DNA of 64,000 nt from an uncultured Ignavibacteria bacterium. Its GTDB lineage: Bacteria > Bacteroidota > Ignavibacteria > Tepidaquicellales > Tepidaquicellaceae. Under the pieces are notes generated by a model. It worked only from the letters and a program-made list of their open reading frames with translations, was not told where the DNA came from and did no database searches. The stretch lies in assembly GCA_937924675.1 (NCBI GenBank), contig CALEVL010000300.1, positions 1 to 64,000 of the forward strand, read 5' to 3'. The translations under genes and the position numbers were made by a program. How positions within the stretch are numbered: the stretch's first letter is position 1; each line of letters starts with the position of its first letter. This document shows, one piece after another, positions 54,027 through 62,366 of the stretch.

Positions 54027-55172
54027 ATGAACTTTGAACTGACTGAAGATCAGGCTGCAATAAGAGATGCCTCCAGGGAATTTGCCGAATCTGAAATTGC
54101 TCCCAGCGCGTCTGAAAGAGATCTGAATGCAGAGTTTCCACACGAGATAGTTAAGAAACTCGGAGAACTTGGATTTATGGGTATGATGGTCTCTCCTGAA
54201 TGGGGCGGAGCAGGATTGGATACTGTCTGCTACGTAATTGCAATCGAGGAGATATCCAAAAAAGATGCATCAGTAGGTGTTATAATGTCTGTTAACAATT
54301 CCCTGGTTTGTTATGGAATTGAGAAGTTCGGAACTGATGCGCAAAAGGAAAAATATCTCAGGCCGCTTGCTACCGGACAAATGCTTGGTGCATTCTGTCT
54401 TTCAGAGCCTGAAGCAGGAAGTGATGCGACCGAGCAGAGAACTGAAGCTGTTGCCGAAGGTGATTACTACATTCTTAACGGAATGAAGAACTGGATTACA
54501 AACGGAGTGAATGCTGATGTATATCTCATACAGGCAATGACGGATAAGTCGAAGGGCTACAAAGGAATTTCGACATTCATAGTTGAGCAGAACTTGGAGG
54601 GAGTTGAAGTTGGCAAGAAAGAAGATAAGCTTGGCATAAGAAGCTCTGACACTTGCACTCTCGGCTTAAGCAATGTCAAAGTTCCAAAGGAGAACATTCT
54701 TGGAGGTGAAGGTATAGGGTTTAAGATTGCTATGGAAACACTCAATGGCGGAAGGATTGGAGTAGCAGCACAGGCGTTGGGAATTGCACAGGCCAGTCTG
54801 GAAGCAGCCGTTAAGTATTCTAAGGAGAGGAAAGCGTTTGATGCTCCGATTTCTGACCTTCAGGCTATTCAGTTCAAGATTTCTGAAATGGCTACGATTA
54901 TTGAAGCATCACGTTTGTTGATCTATCAGTCTGCATTAAATAAAGATCAAGGGAAAAAATTCATCAAAGAAGCTTCTATGGCTAAATTGCTTGCAAGTCA
55001 GGCGGCTGTTCAATGTGCACTTGAAGCAATTCAGATACATGGAGGTTACGGATATGTAAGAGAGTATCTTGTTGAGAGATATCTTAGAGACTCGAAGATA
55101 ACTCAGATATATGAAGGTACAAGTGAGATACAGAGAATTGTTGTAGCAAGGGAACTTCTCAAAGGCGGTTGA
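54027..55172 (+). CDS. Short-chain acyl-CoA dehydrogenase
   Basis: 381 residues. FAD enzyme forming the 2,3-enoyl-CoA. Motifs G-A-F-C-L-S-E-P-E-A-G-S-D-A and Y-I-L-N-G-M-K-N-W-I-T-N-G in the middle domain, and the catalytic Glu363 in Q-I-Y-E-G-T-S-E-I-Q-R, in the position used by butyryl-CoA and short-chain enzymes. The ETF electron acceptor is not in the window. Last gene of the long plus-strand run. Confidence 0.93.
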   Translation: MNFELTEDQAAIRDASREFAESEIAPSASERDLNAEFPHEIVKKLGELGFMGMMVSPEWGGAGLDTVCYVIAIEEISKKDASVGVIMSVNNSLVCYGIEKFGTDAQKEKYLRPLATGQMLGAFCLSEPEAGSDATEQRTEAVAEGDYYILNGMKNWITNGVNADVYLIQAMTDKSKGYKGISTFIVEQNLEGVEVGKKEDKLGIRSSDTCTLGLSNVKVPKENILGGEGIGFKIAMETLNGGRIGVAAQALGIAQASLEAAVKYSKERKAFDAPISDLQAIQFKISEMATIIEASRLLIYQSALNKDQGKKFIKEASMAKLLASQAAVQCALEAIQIHGGYGYVREYLVERYLRDSKITQIYEGTSEIQRIVVARELLKGG

Positions 55173-55309
55173 TGGATTTGGTGCTTCTTAGATAATCACT
55201 TTGAGTTTTGATGAATTATTCTCATTGGTCAACGATTCGTTTACAGAATTTACTTGGAACCGGTTATGGCAAATTTTTAAATCATTCAGCTTGAAATGTT
55301 CCGATTAGT

Positions 55310-56044
55310 TCAGAATTTGTAAATAACATTGGCAGCCATATTGAAGCTGCTGAAGTTATTTGCAATGGAAGTAATCAGTGGTTTGGTTTTTGACGAAGCT
55401 CCAAGCGGGATGAATCTGTAACTGATTTCAAATCCTATACCAAACTTAGAGACAGTAGCAATTCCTGCGAGTGCTTCAAAATTTAAAGTCCAGAAATCTT
55501 CAGCATAAGGGGCGGCTCCGAGAAAATCGAGCCTCCCATCATCTGTATAGACTCTCTGATTCATTTCTTCGCTAATGTAAACCGGACCTGCCCCGCCGCC
55601 AAAATAGAACAGGTTAAATGCAGAACCATAATCCTTTGCAAAGGGAAAATATTTTATTCGGGCATTTACAGGTATTGCAAACATCTTTGCGTCCGTAGGT
55701 ACATAGTATCGGTTAACACCGTTCTCAGTAAAGTAAAATCCCCCGCCATCCGCTTCACTGTCATCAGAACCGTAATCATTGCTGAACATGTACGACGGAG
55801 CTAATTCAAATACAAATCTTTCATTAAGAACCATTCCAAAGAATCCATCTATTTCCTTTACGAATGCCTGGTTTGTAATATCAAAGAAAGGATAAGCAGA
55901 CCGCGCTTCAGTATCTGTGAATAAAACAAATTTGTAACCCATGCCGGTGTAGAATACTTTGTCCTTTGATCTTTGCTTTATCTGCGCTTCTGAAATTCCG
56001 ACAAAGACAAACAGAAGCAGAAATATTCCAGCAATTACTTTCAT
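55310..56044 (-). CDS. Putative outer-membrane beta-barrel protein
   Basis: 244 residues. Signal peptide 1-20 (I-F-L-L-L-F-V-F-V-G-I-S-E-A). Strand-and-turn pattern with aromatic girdles (F-Y-T-G-M-G-Y-K-F-V-L-F, G-I-G-F-E-I-S-Y-R-F) and the terminal N-V-I-Y-K-F ending in Phe support a small outer-membrane barrel. Family not recognised. It starts 7 nt after hslU and may be cotranscribed with it. Confidence 0.68.
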   Translation of the reverse strand: MKVIAGIFLLLFVFVGISEAQIKQRSKDKVFYTGMGYKFVLFTDTEARSAYPFFDITNQAFVKEIDGFFGMVLNERFVFELAPSYMFSNDYGSDDSEADGGGFYFTENGVNRYYVPTDAKMFAIPVNARIKYFPFAKDYGSAFNLFYFGGGAGPVYISEEMNQRVYTDDGRLDFLGAAPYAEDFWTLNFEALAGIATVSKFGIGFEISYRFIPLGASSKTKPLITSIANNFSSFNMAANVIYKF

Positions 56045-56051
56045 ACTCAGA

Positions 56052-57479
56052 TTATAATATGTACCTGCTTAGATCACGGTTCTTCACAATTGAGTTCAGC
56101 TTTTCATTTACATAATCCTTGTCAATCGTGATATCATCGGTATCAATCTTGTCAGGCATCTCAAAAAGTAATTCTTCAAGAACTGTGGTGAGAATTGTCT
56201 GTAGTCTCCTTGCTCCTATATTCTCTACCTGTTCATTTACCTGCGCAGCAATTCTTGCAACCTCTCTGATTGCATCCTCTGTAAAATCAATCTTTACACC
56301 TTCTGATTCAAACAAAGCCTTATATTGCTTGATAAGTGCATTCTCCGGTTGAGTAAGAATCTTGATGAAATCATCCTCACCAAGATTTGATAGTTCGACT
56401 CTGATCGGGAATCTGCCCTGAAGCTCCGGAATAAGATCGCTTGGCTTGGAAGTATGAAACGCACCCGAGGCAATAAACAGAATATGGTCAGTTCGCACGG
56501 GTCCATATTTTGTAATAACAGTAGATCCTTCAACAATTGGAAGTAGATCTCTCTGCACTCCCTCTCTTGAAACATCCGGTCCCATGCTCTTTGAATGACC
56601 TCCCGCCACTTTGTCAATTTCATCTATGAATACAATGCCGCTGTTCTCAACCACAATTATTGCTTCCCTTACTGCAGCATCCATGTCAATGAGTTTTCCG
56701 GATTCTTCCTGCGTAAGCACTTTTCTTGCTTCAGCAATTTCCATCTTTCGCTTCTTTGCTTTCTTAGGCATCATATTTCCGAACAGATCATTCAGATTAA
56801 CTCCCATCTCATCAAGCCCAAGCGGCCCGAGTACCTGAAGCATAGGATAATTGTCACCTGATACATCCAGCTCTATGACCCTCTTGTCAAGCTCACCGTT
56901 AATTAGCTGAATGCGAAGCTTATCTCTTGTTGAGGATTTATCTTCTTCCTGAAGAGCTTCGTCACTGCCTGCTTCCGCTGACTGCTTTTTCTTTGCCGGA
57001 AGTATTATGTCGAGTATTCGTTCGTTGGCATTCTCCTCTGCTTTTATCTGCACCTCTTCCATCTTTTGGGCTTTGACAATGTTTACGGATAGATCAGTCA
57101 ACTCTCTTATCATGGATTCCACATCTCTTCCAACATATCCAACTTCAGTGAACTTGGATGCTTCAACTTTAATGAACGGAGCATTTGCAAGCTTTGAAAG
57201 TCGTCTGGCTATTTCAGTTTTCCCAACACCTGTAGGACCGATCATGATAATGTTATTGGGCATAATCTCATCCCGCATTATTTCCTTCACTTGTTGCCGT
57301 CTCCATCTGTTGCGCAATGCAATGGCCACAGATTTTTTTGCACTGTCCTGTCCTATTACAAACTTGTCGAGCTCTTCCACAATCTCTGTTGGTGTTAATT
57401 GCTTTTTCACTGCAACTACTGCCGGCTCTTCAGTTTTCTTGACTCTTGCTTTTCTCTTTTTCTTTGGTTCTTCACTCAA
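56052..57479 (-). CDS. hslU: ATP-dependent protease ATPase subunit HslU
   Basis: 475 residues (E. coli 443), with a Lys/Pro-rich N-terminal extension of about 27 residues. Unfolds substrates for HslV. Walker A G-P-T-G-V-G-K-T (81-88), [12 protein letters not shown] pore segment, Walker [10 protein letters not shown], and the C-terminal L-S-R-Y-I-L that docks into HslV. The AAA domain is split by the usual I-domain (about 135-260). 15 nt after hslV. Confidence 0.96.
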   Translation of the reverse strand: MSEEPKKKRKARVKKTEEPAVVAVKKQLTPTEIVEELDKFVIGQDSAKKSVAIALRNRWRRQQVKEIMRDEIMPNNIIMIGPTGVGKTEIARRLSKLANAPFIKVEASKFTEVGYVGRDVESMIRELTDLSVNIVKAQKMEEVQIKAEENANERILDIILPAKKKQSAEAGSDEALQEEDKSSTRDKLRIQLINGELDKRVIELDVSGDNYPMLQVLGPLGLDEMGVNLNDLFGNMMPKKAKKRKMEIAEARKVLTQEESGKLIDMDAAVREAIIVVENSGIVFIDEIDKVAGGHSKSMGPDVSREGVQRDLLPIVEGSTVITKYGPVRTDHILFIASGAFHTSKPSDLIPELQGRFPIRVELSNLGEDDFIKILTQPENALIKQYKALFESEGVKIDFTEDAIREVARIAAQVNEQVENIGARRLQTILTTVLEELLFEMPDKIDTDDITIDKDYVNEKLNSIVKNRDLSRYIL

Positions 57480-57494
57480 TGCAAAATTCCTTTC

Positions 57495-58040
57495 TTAGTT
57501 AAGGGTTTCGATTGTAATATTGCTGTTTGTGTAAATACAAATGTCTGCTGCCTGTTTCAATGACTCGTTTACAATTTCTTCGCCGGACATTTCAGTAAAC
57601 TTTACTAGCATCCTTGCAGCTGTCAATGCATAAGCACCACCCGAGCCGATGGCAACAATGCCATCGTCAGGTTCAATTATATCACCGGTTCCTGATATTA
57701 TTAGTGAGTGTTCTTTGTCAAGCACGGCAAGAAGAGCTTCGAGTCTTCTTAGATACTTGTCTGTTCTCCATTCCTTCGCCAACTCAACTGCAGCTCGGGA
57801 GAGATTTCCTTTGTATTGCTCGAGTTTTGATTCAAACCTTTCAAACAATGTGAATGCATCCGAAGTAGCTCCTGCAAAACCAACAAGAACTTTGTCATTG
57901 AAGATCTTTCTTACCTTTCTGGTAGTATGTTTCATAACTGTCGGTCCCATGGTAACCTGACCGTCGCTTCCAATAACAGCTACCCCGTTTCTGATAAGTC
58001 CAATGACTGTTGTGGATCGGATCTGTTCTCTTTTTTTCAA
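57495..58040 (-). CDS. hslV: ATP-dependent protease subunit HslV
   Basis: 181 residues. Threonine peptidase of the HslUV proteasome-like complex. The mature N-terminus would be Thr10 in R-S-T-T-V-I-G, preceded by a 9-residue propeptide; G-S-D-G-Q-V-T-M-G and G-S-G-G-A-Y-A are conserved. The start is TTG at 58040, with no ATG close upstream in frame. It follows rpoN by 74 nt on the same strand. Confidence 0.96.
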   Translation of the reverse strand: MKKREQIRSTTVIGLIRNGVAVIGSDGQVTMGPTVMKHTTRKVRKIFNDKVLVGFAGATSDAFTLFERFESKLEQYKGNLSRAAVELAKEWRTDKYLRRLEALLAVLDKEHSLIISGTGDIIEPDDGIVAIGSGGAYALTAARMLVKFTEMSGEEIVNESLKQAADICIYTNSNITIETLN

Positions 58041-58114
58041 CTAGTAAGATTTATGTTCTTAAATTTTATTGATTCTTCAAAAGTCATATCAATCAGGTTC
58101 ATAATGTTCCGGCA

Positions 58115-59668
58115 CTAATTGATAATTTCTCTCCTGAGCTTAGCGATTTGGTAATCCATTGCTTCACGATACTTTGCCACAGTCCTTCGTGCAACTATCA
58201 AACCAATCTTTTTTAGTTCGGCAGATAACTCGAGGTCCGTTAGCGGATGTTCTTTATTTTCATTGTCGATAAGCTCTTTAAGCTTAATTTTTATCTCGGT
58301 ATTTGAGATGTCCTCTCCACCAGTTGTCTGCATTGTGGTTGAGAAGAATGACCTCAGATCATAAATACCAAAATCTGTTTGAACATACTTGTTCTTGACA
58401 GCCCTGCTCACCGTTGAAGTATCCATCTTAATATCTTCTGCGATTTCCTTTTCAAGAAGCGGCTTTAGATCTTCCCCGCTCTTTGCGAAGAAATCCTTTT
58501 GTCTGGCTATAATTGCGTGCATGATCTTTATCATTGTGTCGCGTCTGGAATTAATCGCCTCGATAAACCACTTTGCCTTATTGAAATTGTTTACCAGGTA
58601 AGCTTTAGTATCCTTGTCTAATTCCTTCTTGTTGTTGACATACATGTCTTTGTAAGCCTTGTTTACTCGCAGTGAAGGAGTAAACTTCTCATTAAGAGAA
58701 ATATCATATTCACCGTCTCTCGACTTAACAATCAGATCAGGAACTATATAATTCTCCGGAAGTGAATCATCTTCATTACCCGGTTTCGGATTCAGCTCAT
58801 GAAGGAGATCGAATACACACTTCATCTCTTCCGGTGTTGCATTGAGCTCCTTCTCAAGTCTTTCAAATCTCTTGTTCTTTATATCCTGAAAATGATTTGA
58901 GATCGCTTCAGAAGCAAGTCTCTTGAGGCTGCTTTCAAAATTCCCTCTTTCAATCTGAATCATCAGGCATTCTTTGAGATCTCTTGCTCCAATTCCCGGA
59001 GGATCCAATTCATACTGAATGAAATTCAATGCAGAATTGAAATCATCCATTGTGAATTCTTCGCTCTCAAATTCTGTACCCTTTTTCTTTTCTTCAAGAT
59101 CCAGCATTATGTTCTCAGCATCATCAGTGAAGAAACCGTTATCATTAAACGAGCTGATGATTTCTTCAGCAACAAAAACAATTTTTCGTGGCAAGTCTGA
59201 AAGATGTATCTGCAAGATAAGACTCTCATGAAGCTTATTGCCGGGATCTGAAATATTTCCGTAATCAAACTGTATTACTTCACCTGCATCATAAGACTTA
59301 TACTCTTCTGCCTCATTCTCAAAATACTCATCCCAGTCATATTCTTCCTTCTTATCTGTAATCTCCTGCGAAGCTGAATTTTCGTCATACTCCTGTGAAG
59401 GAATTTCCTCCGATATTACAGTTGGCGAAGGATTAACGCGAATCAGGTCTTCATCAGGCTGATCTTTTTCTTCATTGGTAAGTGCATCATCGGTCGGTTC
59501 AGATTCCGTATCGGGTCCTTCTTCAAGCAAAGGATTCTGTTCAAGCTCACGCTTGACAAGATTATCCAATGCAATAGCCGGAATTGCTAACAGATTTTGA
59601 TTAAGTACTATTTTGGGTAGAAGTCTTTGTGCTTGTTTCTGTGTTTGCATTTGCTTTAGCATGATCAA
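58115..59668 (-). CDS. rpoN: RNA polymerase sigma-54 factor
   Basis: 517 residues. Region I is Gln/Leu-rich (L-K-Q-M-Q-T-Q-K-Q-A-Q and L-V-K-R-E-L-E-Q-N-P-L-L-E-E), region II is an acidic linker (about 50-130), and region III holds the core-binding and HTH parts, ending with the RpoN box A-R-R-T-V-A-K-Y-R-E. It directs RNA polymerase to -24/-12 promoters with the help of AAA activators, none of which is in the window. It overlaps the DUF3109-like gene by 4 nt. Confidence 0.96.
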   Translation of the reverse strand: MIMLKQMQTQKQAQRLLPKIVLNQNLLAIPAIALDNLVKRELEQNPLLEEGPDTESEPTDDALTNEEKDQPDEDLIRVNPSPTVISEEIPSQEYDENSASQEITDKKEEYDWDEYFENEAEEYKSYDAGEVIQFDYGNISDPGNKLHESLILQIHLSDLPRKIVFVAEEIISSFNDNGFFTDDAENIMLDLEEKKKGTEFESEEFTMDDFNSALNFIQYELDPPGIGARDLKECLMIQIERGNFESSLKRLASEAISNHFQDIKNKRFERLEKELNATPEEMKCVFDLLHELNPKPGNEDDSLPENYIVPDLIVKSRDGEYDISLNEKFTPSLRVNKAYKDMYVNNKKELDKDTKAYLVNNFNKAKWFIEAINSRRDTMIKIMHAIIARQKDFFAKSGEDLKPLLEKEIAEDIKMDTSTVSRAVKNKYVQTDFGIYDLRSFFSTTMQTTGGEDISNTEIKIKLKELIDNENKEHPLTDLELSAELKKIGLIVARRTVAKYREAMDYQIAKLRREIIN

Positions 59669-60213
59669 TCCTCCATATAAGTTTTTTTCAATCCTTTGAA
59701 AAACTCTTTCCCGTATTCTCTTGTCAAAGGAACTTCTGAAAATTCAAAGACGCTGATATTCTCTTCTTCTCCTTTGACCAGTGCATCCTGGCATTCATAT
59801 AACTCTTCGTACCGGATGATGTTTCTTTTTCTTCCCTGTATTCTTATCGGAAACAAGTGACAAGAAATCGGCTTTGGAAAATCTATTTCGCTTTCATTAT
59901 ATGCTTTCTGAAATGCGCATCTTGCAATTCCTTCATCGTAATATGCAAACACGCATTCTGAATCATTTACACTCTTGATTGAATAATTCTCCTTCTCTCC
60001 TTCAACAAATCCTTCAATTTCAATGAACTCTCTGTGTCTTTCACTCAATACCCCAATTACTTTTTTCAGCACACGTTTTATCTTTGTTACTTCCTCATCA
60101 AGCAGAGGAGCACCACCGGCACCTTTTAAAGTACAGCATGCACCGAAACATTTGCCTACATCACATGAGAACTTCACTCTGAATATTCGGTCGTCAATTA
60201 TGAATTTCTCCAA
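59665..60213 (-). CDS. DUF3109-like cysteine-rich protein
   Basis: 182 residues. Cysteine pattern K-C-F-G-A-C-C near the start, C-V-F-A-Y, A-R-C-A-F-Q, and K-P-I-S-C-H-L-F-P-I-R in the C-terminal half. This fits the DUF3109 family, which I know only as conserved and probably metal- or Fe-S-binding. Cytoplasmic, function unknown. It starts 9 nt after dprA and overlaps rpoN by 4 nt. Confidence 0.83.
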   Translation of the reverse strand: MEKFIIDDRIFRVKFSCDVGKCFGACCTLKGAGGAPLLDEEVTKIKRVLKKVIGVLSERHREFIEIEGFVEGEKENYSIKSVNDSECVFAYYDEGIARCAFQKAYNESEIDFPKPISCHLFPIRIQGRKRNIIRYEELYECQDALVKGEEENISVFEFSEVPLTREYGKEFFKGLKKTYMED

Positions 60214-60222
60214 TGTTCTGCG

Positions 60223-61341
60223 TTAGTTTCTTGAGAAAAATTTTCCGGGCAACTGCCTCACTAATAGCTTGAACTCCAGTGAAAGCAAATGAACAAGACA
60301 TTCTTGCACCGGCTTACCTGCAAGATTGCAGATGCTGTCAATATGGATCGGTTCACGCTTGATCACTTCAAAAACAAATCTCTCTTCCTTTGTAATATTT
60401 ACTTTTCCCGGCTTTAAAGGCAACGATTGCTGCCCGTTCAGCAAAGGCGACAATTTCCTTTCGAGTTCGCTTACTACATCATCAATTCCCGTGATGAGTT
60501 TGGCATGACCTTTCTTGATCAACTCATTTGTGCCTTCTGATTGCCGTGAGTGAATAAACCCGGGAACGGCAAATACTTCCTTGTTTTGTTCAAGCGCTAT
60601 CTCTGCAGTCAGCACAGCTCCACCTGTTTTGCTGCTCTCAATTACAATTGTTCCGAGGCTAATCCCGCTTATGATCCTGTTTCGCCTCGGAAAGTTTGTC
60701 TTGTCGGGCTTTGTTCCCGGTGGAAATTCAGAGATAACTGCTCCGTTCCCAATTATCTCTTCATAAAGCTTCCTGTTATCTGCCGGATAAACAACATCAA
60801 TTCCGCAACCAAAAACTCCATAAGTTATGTTTCCACACCTCAGTGATGTCTTATGCGCCACTGTATCAATCCCTCTTGCAAAACCGCTGATTACTGGAAT
60901 ACCGAGAGAACAGACTTCTTCTGTAAGTTTCTCGCAAGTATGCTTACCATATTCCGTAGGCACTCTTGTACCGACTATTCCCAAAGAATACTTGTCATTT
61001 TCCGATAGTCTTCCTTTATAATAGAGAATCAGAGGCGAGGATGAAACTGTTCTCAGATTTTCCGGATACTCATCATCATAAATTGAACAGATCTTGATTC
61101 CCTTTCTTTCAACCTCTTCAATATGCTTTTCAAACTCGTATTCGATTTCCCCTCTCTTGCTGACAGCAATTTTGATTGCCGTTGCCAGCTGAAAATCAAT
61201 TCCTTCAATGTTCCTTAAATCCTTTTCTCTTGCATCAAAGAATTCTTCCGGTGAATCAAAATGATCAAGAATATTCCTGATCCTCCATGTTCCAAGATTC
61301 TTAATTGAATTCAGAAAAAACAGGTAACTAAGATTATTCAT
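60223..61341 (-). CDS. dprA: DNA-processing protein DprA
   Basis: 372 residues. Loads RecA on incoming single-stranded DNA in natural transformation. Rossmann-like core with G-I-V-G-T-R-V-P-T, V-I-S-G-F-A-R-G-I-D-T-V-A-H, and F-P-R-R-N-R-I-I-S-G; a helix-hairpin-helix N-terminal region (about 1-70) and a C-terminal winged helix (about 305-370). First gene of the minus-strand run dprA - DUF3109 - rpoN. Confidence 0.94.
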   Translation of the reverse strand: MNNLSYLFFLNSIKNLGTWRIRNILDHFDSPEEFFDAREKDLRNIEGIDFQLATAIKIAVSKRGEIEYEFEKHIEEVERKGIKICSIYDDEYPENLRTVSSSPLILYYKGRLSENDKYSLGIVGTRVPTEYGKHTCEKLTEEVCSLGIPVISGFARGIDTVAHKTSLRCGNITYGVFGCGIDVVYPADNRKLYEEIIGNGAVISEFPPGTKPDKTNFPRRNRIISGISLGTIVIESSKTGGAVLTAEIALEQNKEVFAVPGFIHSRQSEGTNELIKKGHAKLITGIDDVVSELERKLSPLLNGQQSLPLKPGKVNITKEERFVFEVIKREPIHIDSICNLAGKPVQECLVHLLSLEFKLLVRQLPGKFFSRN

Positions 61342-61556
61342 GATTACTTAACTTTATCATTTGTCCAATGCAAATTTACTCATTAAATCAAATTAATTGA
61401 ACTGTAAAAAATTTGATCATGCAATTTGGATTTATTCACAAACTTAGTACATAAATGATGCTAAGTGATGTTGTTATGATTTTAGAGTTGAAATGCTGAA
61501 GCGTTGAGGTTAATTTGAATTATTCAAAGATTTAAAAATCACAGACACAATAGATA

Positions 61557-62246
61557 ATGACCAGCGGAAACATAAGCAGGAAAGAGCTTAAGCATAAGTC
61601 GCTCAGGCAACTTGTGGCAAATTTCAGGAATGAATACATTTCACATGGGCTCGATGAAAAAGATATGGAATCAAATCCGATAAATCAGTTTGAAAAATGG
61701 TTTGAAGATGCAGTAAAGAATAAGGTCAATGAACCAAATGTAATGCATTTGTCAACTGCAACTCCGGAAGGAAAGCCCTCCGGTAGAATAATGCTTCTGA
61801 AAGGTTTTGATGATAATGGATTTGTCTTTTATACAAATTATGACAGCAGGAAAGGCAATGAGTTAAGAGTGAATTCTTTTGCCTCCATAACTTTTTTGTG
61901 GCTGGAGCTTTACAGACAAGTCAGGATAGAAGGAAAAGTAAAACCCTTATCTTCAGATGAGTCTGATGAGTATTTTCACAGCCGCCCCCGCGGCAGTCAG
62001 ATAGGCGCAGTTGCTTCATCACAGAGCCGTATACTTAACAGCCGCGTTGAACTCGAGAAAGCAGCGGAAGAGATTGAAATTCGTTTTAAAGATCAACAAA
62101 TACCAAGACCGGAAAATTGGGGTGGATTTTGTCTTGTGCCTGATAGTATTGAATTCTGGCAAGGAAGAGCAAACCGGCTTCATGACCGAATCAAATATGA
62201 AAGAGAGAATAGTGATAAGTGGATAATGATAAGACTCTTTCCGTGA
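61557..62246 (+). CDS. pdxH: Pyridoxamine 5'-phosphate oxidase
   Basis: 229 residues (E. coli 218). FMN enzyme making pyridoxal 5'-phosphate. Conserved segments G-R-I-M-L-L-K-G-F-D, F-Y-T-N-Y-D-S-R-K-G, R-Q-V-R-I-E-G, S-R-P-R-G-S-Q-I-G-A, and W-Q-G-R-A-N-R-L-H-D-R, which hold the FMN and PLP sites. Single gene; divergent from dprA with 215 nt between, in which I see AT-rich DNA only. Confidence 0.95.
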   Translation: MTSGNISRKELKHKSLRQLVANFRNEYISHGLDEKDMESNPINQFEKWFEDAVKNKVNEPNVMHLSTATPEGKPSGRIMLLKGFDDNGFVFYTNYDSRKGNELRVNSFASITFLWLELYRQVRIEGKVKPLSSDESDEYFHSRPRGSQIGAVASSQSRILNSRVELEKAAEEIEIRFKDQQIPRPENWGGFCLVPDSIEFWQGRANRLHDRIKYERENSDKWIMIRLFP

Positions 62247-62366
62247 TTTTCAATTGAGTTGAACCTCGCACTGTAGTTTCAAATGAGTTAAGGGAGCAAA
62301 TAAGTTTCTGTATATATTGAATCGAAAACACTATAATACGCCCAATTCCAAAACACAAATCATAAC

